Below are positions 23,401 to 35,488 of a stretch of DNA of 56,129 nucleotides, in pieces. This stretch comes from Bondarzewia mesenterica (lineage: Eukaryota > Basidiomycota > Agaricomycetes > Russulales > Bondarzewiaceae). The stretch covers positions 1 through 56,129 of the forward strand of contig SGPL01000186.1 of NCBI GenBank assembly GCA_004802705.1. Reading direction: 5' to 3'. The notes below the pieces were generated by a model. That model was not told where the DNA came from. It did not search any database and was given only the letters and a program-made list of their open reading frames with translations. Numbering within the stretch: the stretch's first letter is position 1; every line of letters begins with the position of its first letter. A program made the translations under genes and the position numbers.

Positions 23401-25429
23401 CACGGACGTACAATAAGAACACGGGTGTTAGGTGGTGAAGGTAAGTCAAATCACTCACACTCAGCAAACTCTCTGAAAGACCCAAAAATCACGCGTCAGT
23501 ATCGTATATGCGCCCCAAGAACCCAAGAAAACGAGGTTCCACGCACCCGATGGGTTTCTCCATGTGCTTGAACCGGCGCATCATATCTGCCAAACTCGCG
23601 GCTGTCCAGAAGTATTGCTGCTTGAGACGCAACTCTTTCCCAGCTGTTTTCACCATATCCAAAAGTCGCGTTCAACACCCACCTCCACCGTGAAAAAAAG
23701 AGGTGGAAAGGGGGTAGGAGTCACGCACGTGGGTTATGGTCGTTTGGGTACAAAACAGACGTGATGGCCGCCGCCGTGTTGGACGTCTCGACGGCCCTCT
23801 CATAGTCACCCGCTGTTCAAGAGTTGTCAGCGTCAAAAAGAATATAGAAAAGGATTCTAAAATGGCATCTCACCGTTGAAACTCTGCAAATCGAAGCCTC
23901 GCTTGGGCTTGCTTTCCCACAACCTCAAGTTGCTACAAAAATGTTCCCAAATTGGAGCGCGATCTAATAACGTGAGAAATTGATAGAGAGACGCACTTCG
24001 TATTCTTGGTACCATACCCAGCTGAATGGCACAATCAACAGCAATCAGCAAAAGGAGATACAGATCAATTCATGCATAGGAAGACCCACGAATCATCACA
24101 TCATAAGCGACCGCGAGGACCTCCTGTCCACCACTCCACACGGCCCTACCACTCCCATCGCTCCACCTCTGCGACGATCCATAAAACCGGACCTCGTACA
24201 CCACGTCCAACCGAGGGAGCTCCCACGGGTTCTGATGTTCGAGCCAGGGATCGGGGGCCTCGAGCTGGGTGCCGTCGTCGGCCTTTATGAGCTGTTGGAA
24301 TATGCCGTACTTGTACCGCAAGCCGTAGCCCCACACGGGGAGCTCCTGCGTTGCGGACGAGTCGAGGTAGCACGCAGCGAGCCGCCCGAGCCCACCATTA
24401 CCCAGCGCTGCATCACGCTCTTGTACGATCACGTCTTCCAGCGAGAAGCCAAGCTGATTGAGAGATTCGGAGTAGCCATCGAACACGTTCAGGTTGAGGA
24501 GGGCGTTGGAGAGCGTGCGGCCCATCAGGAATTCGAGGGAGAGGTAGTAGGCGCGTTTTGGCGCCTTGCGGGAATAGTTGAGTTGGGTCGAGTTCCAGTT
24601 TACCTTTGAGATTTGGTGTTAGAGAGTATCCCGACAGGGAGGGGGGGACTCACGATGAGGTTGTCGCGAACGGAAAGCGCGGCTGCTTGATATGCACCGA
24701 GATCGTCAAGATTGTAGGGTGCCCGGGCGAGAGAAGTTTGTACATGGCCGACGACGGACTTGGTGATCGAGGGAACGTCTACGTTAATGACATCGGTCAG
24801 TCTGATGCTTATTCATACACGTCAACGGAAATCCCGGGGGGGGGGGGGAATAATTGTCTGGTTGTGGTCACTCTGAGTTAGTGGACACCTGGCTGTCCTG
24901 TATTGTTTCGCATGCAGGATCAAGATTTCGTTGACCGTGAACGGACGAGCGTAGCTAAGAATATCTCAACACCCACAACACTAGCGTGAACGCAGAATAC
25001 TCGGAACCACAGCGCCAAGATTGTGCTCGATGGCGCAACGAACGTGTGCTCCCCTGATCGATGGCCAAGTCGAGCGAGTGAGACGCACCGCGAATTGCCG
25101 ATCGAGGACATCGCACCAAGTCGACAATGTTGGATATCGCGTCTCGAACGGCAGAGCCTCGGCGAAACAGATGAATGGGATTGGAACTCACCAGCATGCA
25201 CGCCTTTCATCGCGTCCTTCCATGCCTTTTCCTCTCCTCTCGGCCATTTCTCATGGCCTTTTTCGTCCACCTCAGGGAAATCACCTGCGATGCGATTGTG
25301 AACAACGAAACGCGCATATAATCACGCAGTAATAAGTTTACCTGTCAAAGATCTTACGTGCCTCCTGGCCCTCCTGGCCTGGGGCGAAGGGGGCTTTCCG
25401 ATGGTCTCGGTATCGATGGTAGAAAACAT
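20457..25429 (-). CDS. GPH1: Glycogen phosphorylase
   Basis: I could place 31 exons whose sum, 2628 nt, is a multiple of three (875 residues, normal for the family). It cleaves alpha-1,4 glycogen ends with phosphate to glucose-1-phosphate, using pyridoxal phosphate. Diagnostic segments: YYLSLEFLMGRTLSNALLNL, ALGNGGLGRLAACYLDSSAT, EYNAIQLNDTHPTLAIVELL, FSNVTNGITPRRWLDQCNP, VNVSRVIN, and EASGTSNMKFCLNGG with the PLP lysine. The end is KFSSDRAIQDYAQEYWNVES. The start MFSTIDTETIGKPPSPQARR (25429) follows an in-frame stop and precedes RRHVRSLTG, a possible phosphorylation tail. Exons of 25, 14, 23, 12, 12, 5, 14, 23, 18 and 17 nt occur between 24021 and 21516. Each restores conserved residues, so the gene looks functional. 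Confidence 0.94.
22746..22913 (-). other. Microexon run 14-15-16 of glycogen phosphorylase (12, 5 and 14 nt)
   Basis: In coding order: 22902-22913 (ATATTCGATATC, IFDI), 22818-22822 (AATTA) and 22746-22759 (CTTGTTCATGCAAT). Each has an AG before it and a GTACGT, GTGAGC or GTGCGA after it. Joined to the next exon they read IFDINYLFMQSVEKKFPGD, matching the conserved phosphorylase YDIN...VEKKFPGDRERL. Without the 5-nt exon the frame breaks and the Asn is lost. Confidence 0.85.
24836..24848. repeat. 13-base G homopolymer in a phosphorylase intron
   Basis: A run of 13 G on the plus strand (C on the coding strand) within intron 2, at 413 nt (24779-25191) the longest intron of the gene. It is a likely site of length polymorphism and of sequencing error. 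Confidence 0.9.
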
Positions 25430-27586
25430 GCTGAACTCCTCGTCGTCGTCCGGAGAGGAGGAGGGGGGAAGATGGAAGCGGGTTCGCGCACTCCGGAGAC
25501 GTTTTTATCGAGGGCAGGCATTCGGTGGAGAGATGGCTGACGTCATGGTCGACCTCGACCAGGGCGGGTCGCAAGTGCATCGGGACGCGGGCATTTCAGG
25601 TCCGTAATGCGAGGGAAAAATGGGGCCCTAAATGGGTCAAATCAGATCGAATCCGCCGTTGAGTTTGGTTTTCTGCCCACCCTCGATCCCGTGTATCTTC
25701 CACTGGACTTCGACGGCACCTCAGAACAACAGAACACGTTCGATGGTCGTCCTTTCTCTGGCGCTCTAATCCAGCATGACCCAGCATCTGACTGGCCAGC
25801 ACCGACGTCGTACCTTTCTGATCCCGTCGCTTTGAATCTTATCAGGATGCTCTAGCCTCTCAATCACGTGTTCATATTGCGCTTGTGACCCTCGTGTGCT
25901 GTTTTGCCGTTCAGCAAAGAGCGACAAGCAAGATGGAGTAGAACGATGTAGCCCAAACCTGCGGTGAAAAAGTGATGAAGAAAGTTGGAAGAAAGTATGT
26001 ACTTGGCTTGTCGCGTACACTCGCGTATCACATGATTTCGTAAGTGATAGCATGAACTTCTTCCAGGACCCGGACTCGGGTAGTACGGTACGAATGTCTT
26101 TTCGAATCTCTCCTTCAGATATCGGAGGCAGACCACTACATGACATACATCCTAGAAGTCGACTCTCCTGAAGCCAGGTAGAGCCAGGTCTACCGGACCC
26201 GAGATATTTTTCAAATGCCCCACAACACCGATCGTCCAATTCATTCACCGGCCACGCTTTCCGTTCTCCAGACTTCTCGTTCTCCAGGTCGTTTCTTCGC
26301 AAGGTTCGGTGCGGTTTCGCGCGCCTGTGGAATTCATTACGGTGACAGTTCTATTACGTGCACCCGTGCCGTGACACTCTCATTTGCTTCTGCTAATAGT
26401 GACATACTCACCCGAGTCAGACGACAGAAATGATGCAGTAGATGCGAGCGATGACCGTCATTGACCTGTACATGTCAATTGCGGAATTTGGGCGGTAGGG
26501 AGTTGCGGTCAGCTGCGCGTCACTTCACTAGTCTCTTCATCACTTGCCAACGGTTGGATCCTTCCCCTTCTCACCCCACAGTCAACCACCACTTTCCTGC
26601 TCTTCAATCCACAGCTGAGTCCCTGAGCAGTCTCATGCGATAATGTTTCACACGGATGACCCACAATCTTTCCATCAACGTCATAGATGCAATGAGTTTC
26701 TGACTTTCTGGGACACGGTGAGCTTCATGATACTGCGCATTCTCACTCCCAAAGTTTCCCGGGGTTGCTGCTTTCGAGTTTCATCTGCACCATGACCGGA
26801 GTCCTTCAAGTTCCCAGGAAATTTAGCAGTCACAATCCAATCACATTATCATCCGAGCAATGTTCTGTATTTTCTCATGTCCATGCCTGAAGATTTGTTT
26901 TATACAGTATACGGGCTCGCTCGAAATATCAATACAGGTATGTGCGACTCTGTCGAATACTACAGTTGCCTATTCCGGCATGTTCAAAATTGAAATGGTC
27001 CCGGCGAATTCGCCGCCCGGCTGATTTTTCCCCATATGCGCGCCCACAGACCATCATGGCCCGACAAACCGCGCTCATCGATGCATGATGCATGAATCGT
27101 CGACCATTCGTCTCTCCAGCACTCTACATATTTGCTTCAGTTATCAAAACGATGGTTCTTCTTTCCAAGTCGACTCTTTGTTCTCGGGTGGGAATATGAA
27201 GATGATGATAAACTGCGAACGTTAAACGATCTCGAAAGTTCTGATCCCGCATTGGCCACGCGTGCGCGGACCAATGAGGAGCCCCGTCAAGCCTCGTCAA
27301 GCGCTCGTCCGACGGTCGACGTGGAGGCAGATCCCCCTGAAAAGGCAATTCATCATCGTGTGATTCATCATCATCGTCCTTTTTATATAACTTATTCGGT
27401 TTCGAGTTTGAGTGACAGACAGACTATTTATTCCCGGAGTTCCCAGGCACTCTTTATCCTGACTCTCCCCATCGACGTGTAACACTCGAAGGTGATAAAC
27501 TCGTCAATACCGGTATATACTCAAATCGCAAGGATTCGCAATTCACCGACTCGGATCCATATACTCACTGAGTCACTCTGAAGAAA
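25430..27586. other. Divergent intergenic region, 2.2 kb
   Basis: 5' flanks of glycogen phosphorylase (minus) and the MFS transporter (plus). A 178-codon minus-strand frame (25766-26302) has no recognisable domain, and I treat it as chance. TTTTTATATAAC at 27380-27391 is a possible TATA element about 200 bases before the transporter ATG. Confidence 0.5.
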
Positions 27587-29951
27587 ATGACTTCGACACT
27601 GAAAGAATCCCGCTCGGACGAGACAGTCGCAGCGATTACCACTGAGAACTTGAAAGTGGTGGATCTGTATGACGAGGGGACAGTCGACCCTGTGTATCAA
27701 GCGAAAGCTAGAGTTTTGAATCAGGCGTTGCAGGAGATCGGAATGGGAAAATATCAGGTGTGTTTTCCGACGAGCGTGTGAGACACAGTGAGTTTGATCT
27801 GACTTGTGATTGGTTGATATGATGCGTATATGCGCACTGTCTAGTGGGGATTATTCGTGGTTGCTGGATTTGGATGGTTTTCGTACGTGCTCGTGTTTTT
27901 TCGCATCTTTGATCAAAGTGCTGATATCTAGCTTTGGTCTTGACCCGCAACAGCGATAGCATCTGGCCAGTAAGCTATGCTCTACGTCTAGCTGTGTAGT
28001 TTGTCTGGGCTGACAGACATATCAAGCTGCTCACTGGCCTCATACTCTCCCCGGTCATAAGCGAATTCCACTTCAACGGGCCCTTCCTCTCACTCGCTGC
28101 CAACATCGGGCTTTTGGTAGGGGCCGTTCTTTGGAGCTTCGGATGCGACATCTGGGGTCGAAAGTACGTTCTTTCGACCGTACTCGTGTGACCACGATGT
28201 TGAAATAAAGATAACTGGTGGGCAGGTGGTCGTTCAATTTGACTTTGCTGATAGCTAGTGTGTTTGGGATCGCGGCGGGAGGATCGCCGAATTTCGTCGC
28301 GCTCGCGTGTCTGGTGGCAATCCTCAGCGTGGGTGTGGGTGGGAATATGCCCGTGGATTCTGCCGTGTTTTTAGGTTCGTATATAACTATTTTAAAAAGA
28401 TGTCATACATTCGCGATTCGGACGAGGCTGACTGCAGATGGTCTCTTTTCTTTTTTAGATTTCGTGCCAGGTTCTCATCAATATCTTTTGACGGTCCTAT
28501 CAGTATGGTGGGCCATCGGCCAACTGCTAGGTTCCTTAGTGCGCCACTCCACTTCACATGACGTGAGAAAAGAGACTGACTTTAACAAATATCTTCAGAT
28601 CGCCTGGCCCCTCATTGCCAACTTCTCTTGCGCACCCACTGCCAACACCTGCACGCGCGCGGAGAACATGGGTTGGCGCTACCTACTCTTGACCTTGGGT
28701 GGTCTGATGCTATTACTCTCCCTGATCCGCCTGTTCGCCTTCCATCTGCACGAGTCCCCGCGCTTCCTCCTCGGGCTTGGGCGCGACGTCGAGGCTGTCG
28801 CCGTCGTCCGCGCCATCGCCGAATATAATGGCACGGAGACGAGGTTGAGTGTCGAGGATTTGAGGGAGGCGGCGAAGAGTGCCGAAGAGAAGCAAAATGC
28901 GGAGGTGCGGAGGTGGAAAGTGCTGAGTGAGAGCTCGAATTGGAGTATGTCTCATTTGAGGGCGTTGTTTGCCACGAGGAAGATGGCGCTTTCGACGAGT
29001 CTGTTGATTTCTCTTTGGGGTAAATGTTCCTTTCTCGTCCATGTGCGCCGGCATTTTATTCGGATGTGCTTATCATGTTTGTCAGGGATTATTGGACTTG
29101 CATCGACGCTGTACAATAGTTTCTTACCTTACTTGTAAGTCAGATTTCAGGAGATCTTATATATTGTGTGCACTGACCAATCGTGTTCACAGACTTGCTA
29201 GCCGTGGAGCCAGATTTGACGATGCGACCTACTACACGACCTATCGTAACGTTCGTAACCTATCCTCCCTCACCTCCCGCTCGTCTTTTCTACCATTCTC
29301 ATTGACTTAATAGCAAGTAATCCTCTCGATGACCGGTATCCCAGGCGCTTTCCTCGCCGGCTGGGCAGTCGAGCAGCCATTCATCGGGCGGCGCGGGACA
29401 CTGGCCATCTCCGCGGGCGAGTACTTCATTTCCTGACTTGATTGACATTACTCAACGACCCCCGCGCGAATCCAGGGCTCACGGGGGCGTTTTTGTTCGC
29501 GAGCACCACCGCGCGCAGCTCGCCGGCGCTGCTCGGGTGGAATTGTGGGTATGCGTTCAACAGTAACGTGAGCTTTCTTCTCTCTCACGTGTTCCGAACG
29601 TTGTGGTTGACGCGAAGGGACCCTTGTGCGGTCTGGGGGTTGATAGATCATGTACGGGGTACTGTACGCCATCTCGCCCGAGTTGTTCCCTGCGAAAGAT
29701 CGGGGAACGGGAAATGGGCTGGTGTTGACTGCGACGCGCGTGTTTGGCGTCATCGTACGTTTTTGTCCCGCTTCGTCATCGTCTTCTCTTACAAACTCGA
29801 AAGCTAATTTGGTGATTAGGCTCCCGTCATCGCGCTCTACGCCAACATCGACACCGTGGTCCCCGTCTACATCGCCGGCGGGCTCATCATCGGTGCAGGC
29901 AGCCTTGCGCTCCTGTTGCCGTTTGAGCCGCAGGGTAAGGCGTCGATATAA
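27587..29951 (+). CDS. Major facilitator superfamily transporter, SV2/sugar-transporter-like
   Basis: Thirteen exons, 1554 nt, 517 residues. After a soluble N-terminus come GKYQWGLFVVAGFGWFSDS, GLILSPVI, LAANIGLLVGAVLWSFGCDIWGRK (loop 2-3 motif G...D.WGRK) and GIAAGGSPNFVALACLVAIL. PVDSAVFLDFVPGSHQYLLT (acidic residues in span 4) and the LPFEPQGKASI end follow. A long loop with HESPRFLLGLGRDVEAV links the two six-span halves. The family moves organic solutes or ions across membranes; substrate unknown. Exon 3 (27954-27969) has only 16 nt (DSIWP). The intron 29417-29475 starts with GC (GCGAGT), not GT: only this boundary joins TLAISA to GLTGAFLF. No other break is seen, so the gene is probably functional. 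Confidence 0.9.
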
Positions 29952-30333
29952 AGACCAATTGGGACAGAGACGATCGATATGAATGGACGTGAAAGATAGA
30001 GATTTGATGAAGAAAGGTAAACGTTTTTGTATAATTTTCTTTTCTTGTATGATTTTGTGTTTCCATTTACCTGTGTAATCCTGTGTGACTTCATTGTCAT
30101 AAGAAGGTTTGCAGATGTATCCTTGTTTTCTGACCATGTAGCAGGAATTGGCTGAAAGTTTCGGGACGGGTCCACCGGCCCTGGTTTTTGGGTGCAAATC
30201 TTATCGGTCAGGACGAAATTTCTAATTGACACCCTGTATAAGTACAAATGAAACCCAATCATACGAAGTATTGCATGAAAGATACGGTGAAAATACGAGT
30301 CCAGTCGAATGATATGCAGCGATCACCTAAATC

Positions 30334-31123
30334 TCAACGCGTTTTCTTGGAGTCCTCATTGGACACGCGTGCTTGGAATTGCAAAGATGCAGCGATGTCG
30401 CGTCCCAAGGTATATATGATACAGGTGGGAACAACGAGCCATACGCTGCGAGAAGCGAACAGTTCAAAAAAAAATTCGCTCGATGGTAAAGAGTCGTACG
30501 TACCCGTTAGGTATAATCCAATAAACGAGGAGATCATTGAAAGTGTTGTGGCCGATGGAACAACCACCGCAATAATACTCCTGCAGCCAATACAAGACTG
30601 TTTTGGAGAGCGTCATGACGACGCTTGCAAATCCAATTACTGGGGCGGCAGGCCAGTGGGTTACGTGGGCCAAGTAGACATAGAGGATGTTGAGGAACGT
30701 CTCAACGATGTTTAATGCAGCTACAGAGAACAGCTGTCATTTGGGGGTTCATACTTAGTTCGTGAGAGTCTGCACCCACACTGTGCGTTGGTAAATCCAT
30801 CACCGTCTTCCAGGGCTTTGACGCCGTATACCTGCCAGGGAGAGATGTCCCATCATACTTATAGTACGAAGCCGCCGCGAGGAAAGCACTCACATAGTCA
30901 ATTTCTTGATAGATCTCGTACGGTTTCCATATCCAGTGGAGGTCTCCACCTTTCATTGAGCGGGGACTGAGACGGCAGCGAGGATGATTTCGTATCATCT
31001 TCGACGATTCTGAGTCTTTGAGAGACATGCGCACCGGAAGAAGCAGTACCCCGCATCCCAGAAAATGACGGGCGCTGAGGCAATAAACCACAATGTAATC
31101 CAATAGTAAGTTTTCGGTGCCAT
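30334..31123 (-). CDS. EXPERA-domain membrane protein, emopamil-binding-protein-like
   Basis: Five exons (31035-31123, 30894-30966, 30780-30831, 30504-30720, 30334-30445), 180 residues. Four hydrophobic spans: TYYWITLWFIASAPVIFWDAGY, the NIVETFLNILYVYLAHVTHW region, VIGFASVVMTLSKTVLYWLQEY, and WLVVPTCIIYTLG. FFRPRSMKGGDLHWIWKPY and the HNT...YWIIPNG stretch are typical of the EXPERA fold shared by sterol delta8-delta7 isomerase (EBP), TM6SF and sigma-2 receptor. In fungi such standalone proteins are abundant, but I cannot assign sterol isomerase activity. It converges with the MFS gene and diverges from the BTB gene, 308 bp apart. The start at 31123 follows an in-frame hydrophilic stretch, so a longer N-terminus is possible. 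Confidence 0.88.
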
Positions 31124-31431
31124 AGGGAAGGTTGTGAGTGTGTTGATGAGGGTCGTTGTATGCCAGTCACCCCGCAGGACAACTGGTGAGAACAGAAGTC
31201 TCAAGCTGTCTTAAGACTTGGAGTTCGGGCATATCGGGCACGTGCAAGACGCGCCATTTACTCTTGCGCAGCTGCTCAGAGCTACTCGGGTCGACTCGTC
31301 TTTCACTTTCAATATTTGCCCCGCCTTTGACCCTCTTCCTAAGACTTCCGGTGTTGTTCACTCATTAGTAAAAGTCCCCTCTTTTCGAAGCTTCTCCATT
31401 TTTTCGGCTTCTTAGTACCACAACGCCAGCG

Positions 31432-32647
31432 ATGGAAATGGACTCTTATAGTCAGCAGAGGCATCTGTCGCAGCCCTTAAAACGACTGCGTACCATCAGT
31501 CTCGATTTCGAGGGCTCTGCTGCCAGTCCGTCTTCGAGCACTCGTTCGGTTCCCATTATACAAGCCAATAATTTAGATTCCAAGGACGAGTCTCATTTAC
31601 CTGTTGCCAAGCGCCGTCAATATGAAGGGACACATTCTCAGGATTCAATTCTCGATTCCCGTTATGAAAACCACATTAAGCCATCTTTTAAGCCATATTG
31701 GTTCGAAGACGGGGATGTCATTCTGGTTGTGGGCGACCACCTCTTCAAGCTTGGGCGCAAGATGCTCACTTGTTCTGAAATCTTCGAGGACATGTTTTTG
31801 CTTGCACAGCCTCAAGACACGGGGATTTTTGAAGGATGCCCTGTTGTGCATCTGACGGACAAGCCTCAGGATTGGATGATGGTATTGCAATGGATGGATA
31901 ATCCCCAGTGCGTTTCTCATACTTGGACCCTCGTATTTTGATCTTCACATCTGTGCATCGCAATACGTATGTATAAATTGTAGGCAGTTCTGGCAACGAA
32001 GGGAAATTCTTTACGAGACAATCGCAGGCACCCTTCGCATATCCACCAAGTATGAGATACCCGAACTTCGACGGATAGCGGTTAAGCATGTTCACCGGAT
32101 ATGGCCGAGGAATCTGCGAAGGATGGATGACCGAGCATTCTCGCGACATAGACTTGGTATTTCAATCATTCCCCCGCCATTGAATATTCCTAATGTGCAT
32201 CCTTTCTCGGTATGTGCAGACGCACTAGCACTGGCGCGGGAATGCGACCTCCCCGACATTCTCCCAGCTATCGTCTACTCTCTATCCATCGATTTTCTGC
32301 ACAACGATCTCGTCCAGGACCTCCATTTCGCATTGCTTCTCCCTGATCAACAACGTATCATTAAAGTCTCCGAACGCCTGTCTGCATTTCATGATAACAC
32401 ACTCCTCGAACTGAGATCCCATATCTCAGATATGTGTGGCGATTGCGGGACTAGTCTCCTGTCGTATTGGGCACGCGAGTTGGACCTTAAGAAAGGACAG
32501 ATGCGACGTTGGCTGCTGGCACAGCTGGATGGGATGAGAGAGGATACTCCCTCCGGCGTTTGCCATGACTGCCTTGGCGCACATTATCATCTTGTGGAAT
32601 CTCAACTGACGCTACTGGAGTCTATGCTGAATGTTTTTGGATTATGA
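31432..32647 (+). CDS. BTB/POZ domain protein
   Basis: Two exons (31432-31907, 31984-32647), 379 residues. A disordered N-terminus with KRLRT and AKRRQ basic patches is followed by a BTB core: WFEDGDVILVVGDHLFKLGR (strands 1-2 and the H-x-F-x-L motif), then CSEIFEDMFLL, HLTDKPQDWMMVLQWM and GTLRISTKYEIPELRRIAVK. This layout is found in a large Agaricomycete family of BTB proteins that may act as Cul3 adaptors or scaffolds; partners are unknown. The C-terminal half has CGDCGTS and CHDC pairs that could bind metal. A 63-nt segment at 32157-32219 begins GTAT, ends CAG, contains CTAAT and has no stop. It could be an in-frame intron, in which case the protein has 358 residues. Confidence 0.85.
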
Positions 32648-33369
32648 ATCTAGGATGACTTCGCTATCTGCTGCCAGACCATCGCAGCGAGCAGGACGTC
32701 CGTAAAGATTTACGTTTTGTTATGCTATCATGCCAGACTATATGTGTGATAATAGGCCTATCTGCATGTAATGATATATGAATACCCATACAAGTGCGTA
32801 CAGATCTTCCCCTCCCTCACCCTCGAAGACAAGGTGTTGCTAGTTCACAGCTTGTTCAAATCCACTCTCCCCATGTACTTAGATCACTAGATCACGAGCT
32901 TAATCAGAAGAACTTACGAAGTACTTAGAGGTGAGTTGTGTCGGCGTCTGCCCGAGCCAGCTCCAGCATCCTATTTGTCTCGGTAATGACACGGGCATTC
33001 AAATTGCAACAAAAACTGATGCGCTTAATCACATCTAGGATGCCAAATCTTTGTTGAAACGCTTATGCGGAAAAGGCGCGATCGGCGGCAGCGCAGTGGA
33101 GTACAAGCGCCCCTGAGACATGCATGATGAGCGGATGTGTGTAAGTCGACGCCGTGTGAGCTCTCGCCGGAGACAACGCTCTGGCATGCCCGCCTCCTCT
33201 CTTTCAAAGAATTGACTTACTCATCCCGAAAAAATGGTTCCGCATCAATCATTTACGGTGCACTACTAACTGCTCAGTTTAAAAGAGAGGAGTCTTGAAG
33301 GGTCGTCCTCGCCTTACCCCTCGTACTCCTCCCACAGATTTCCCAAGCAATTCCTCATTAAGTTTCAAC
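32648..33369. other. Intergenic
   Basis: About 0.7 kb between two plus-strand genes. No gene or clear motif seen; GTTTAAAAG near 33277 could serve as a TATA-like element for the reductase. Confidence 0.45.
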
Positions 33370-34731
33370 ATGACTCTCGTTCTCGTACGTCCTCGCCTAC
33401 TAGGTCTTGAACCCAGTCTGTGCCAATCTGACTCCCCGTTTCTTCCCCATTTTCTACCACCTCAAGGTCACAGGAGCGTCCGGTTTCTTAGGATCTGTCG
33501 TTGTAGATCAACTCCTTGAAGCTGGATACAAAGTTCGAGGGTACGTTTTAGCACTCTGTTTTGAGCAGTATTCGGTTTATCCTGTTTTTTCTTTCTTCAG
33601 GACTGCTCGATTATCCAAACTCGCCCGTCTTCAATCCGCGTACGCGCCTTTCGGGGACAAATTCGAGGCTGTTGCTGTGGACGATCTGGCCACCTCTGAC
33701 CTCACGGAGGCGTTCAAAGGCGTTGACGCCCTAATTCATGTGGGTTCGCCTTTGCCGGGAGCGGCTGAGGCCCAAGTCGTCCTGAATGTATGTCTTCTTT
33801 CCTTAATCGCAACGCGTAATTTATTTTACGTTTTTCTCTCAAAGGGCGCGATTTCCGGAACAGAAAGGGCACTTGAATTTGCTGCCGTTGCTCGGGTGAA
33901 AAAAATCGTTCTCACATCCAGTATCGTAACTCTCGCACACCCAAACGACTTTTGGACTGACAAGACCGTGGGCGAGAACGGTACGTCTCAGACGTCACTG
34001 ATCACCCTGTACACAGATCTAACGGTTCCTTCGTGTTCAAGATTGGAACCCGCAGACTTACGAGGAAGCTATAAAACCGGGCGTGCCGTCATTTGAGGTA
34101 TATGGTGCCTCAAAGAAGCTGGCTGAGGTGGTTGTCTGGAACTTTGCCAAGAAGCATCCGGAAATTGACGTAGCGACTGGTCTGTTCATTTTTTTTTTTT
34201 GGTAACTACTCAAGGCGACTATTATCTAACATTGATTCTTTCCGCATCACAGTCCACCCACCCTTCTTGTACGGCCCCTCTGGCCGGGGTCAAGTCATAG
34301 ACACTCCCTCAAACGGCACTAACGACTTAGTCTACAACCTCATATCCGGCCCCAAAGGTCGCCCTGTTCCTGATCAATTCCCCAACGTCCCAGCGTTCAT
34401 CAACGTTGCCGATGCCGCACGGGCACACGTCGCTGCTCTGAAAACCTCTCCCTCGGACAAACCGAAGCGCATCATCGCGATTGGTGGAGAATTCACGTGG
34501 AGAGAGGCTGTTGAGTATCTGATGAAGGCGAGGCCTGATTTGAGGGAGAGGCTGCCCGACATTAACAGTCCTGATACCGAGAAGGGCTTGAAAACTATTT
34601 CGTTTGATACGTCAAGCGCGAAGAGGTTGGTAGGGTTGGACAAGTATATTGGTTGGCAGGAGACTGTGGAGGCTACGCTCGATGACAGTATAAAGAGGGA
34701 GAAGGAGCTTGGTATCACTGCTGCGGCTTAA
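33370..34731 (+). CDS. NAD(P)-dependent extended SDR reductase (DFR/Gre2-like)
   Basis: Six exons (33370-33384, 33467-33540, 33601-33787, 33845-33980, 34042-34179, 34253-34731), 342 residues. The first exon encodes only MTLVL; the Rossmann motif VTGASGFLGS starts right after intron 1. Then come VDALIHVGSPLPGA and VKKIVLTSSIVTLA (catalytic Ser region), and VYGASKKLAE with the Tyr and Lys of the YxxxK pair. VHPPFLYGPSGRG and FINVADAARAHVAALK follow, all typical of fungal dihydroflavonol-reductase-like and methylglyoxal/ketone reductases (Gre2 group). It should reduce carbonyl groups with NADPH in the cytosol; the natural substrate cannot be told. Length and motifs are complete. Confidence 0.93.
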
Positions 34732-35488
34732 ATTTGTAGGAAGTACAGAAAACGAGGTTCGCACTAGTACTATGTCTTAGCGAGGATCCAAGAAATAAAT
34801 CGTGGTTGGCTTCGAGACACAGATAATGGGTTCAAAGGAATACTCACTGTGGATATGCGTAGTGCAAACTTGCAGTCTTTCGAACACGTATGTACGCCCT
34901 CCAGTTGGCCACGTGAATGCGTTCTCTAACGTTCAGCTCGCGCAAAATACGTTGCCCTCAGCCTGTAGCATACAAACGCATCTTTTTACCAACACTACCC
35001 TTACATAGCATCACGTTCGTTCGACAACGCAATGCGTGGCCACTATCTCTCTGTCCTCCCAGCAGGGGAAATTTGATGAATCTTTCTCGCGTAAAACCCG
35101 TGAGTTTTAGTCAGGACCGAGTATCATTGGACTTGAGACTAGCACTCGGTAAGAGCCAACCTCCCTTGTAAGTCATAACGGACGACAAAAATGGGAGGAC
35201 AAATCTTAGTCTTGGCACTTCAGGACCGCCGTATTCGTTCCTGAGAAAACCTATCTCGGGAGATTACAATGTCACTAATAGATTTTTGTATCTCAACGGA
35301 GTTGCATCGATGGCGGTGGAATGGCTGTTTGGACGTGTTAGAATCCAAAGCTCTTGCCATACAGGGACAAACAACAGGCGACGCGTCGCCTCGAAAGTCA
35401 CTTACGCCATCGTTTTCCCCGCCTCGAAACTGCTACGACCTCTGAACATTGCATATCATCCAAGTAGCTCCCCAAGGAATTATCAGTC
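34732..35488. other. Intergenic
   Basis: About 0.75 kb between two plus-strand genes. No supported coding or RNA feature. Confidence 0.45.

Noticed and set aside
25766..26302. 178-codon minus-strand frame upstream of glycogen phosphorylase
   Set aside because: Irregular composition with many Cys, Arg and Ser residues, no recognisable domain and no plausible join to the phosphorylase start.
34188..34200. T homopolymer in the SDR gene
   Set aside because: It lies in an intron just after the donor and does not affect the reading frame.
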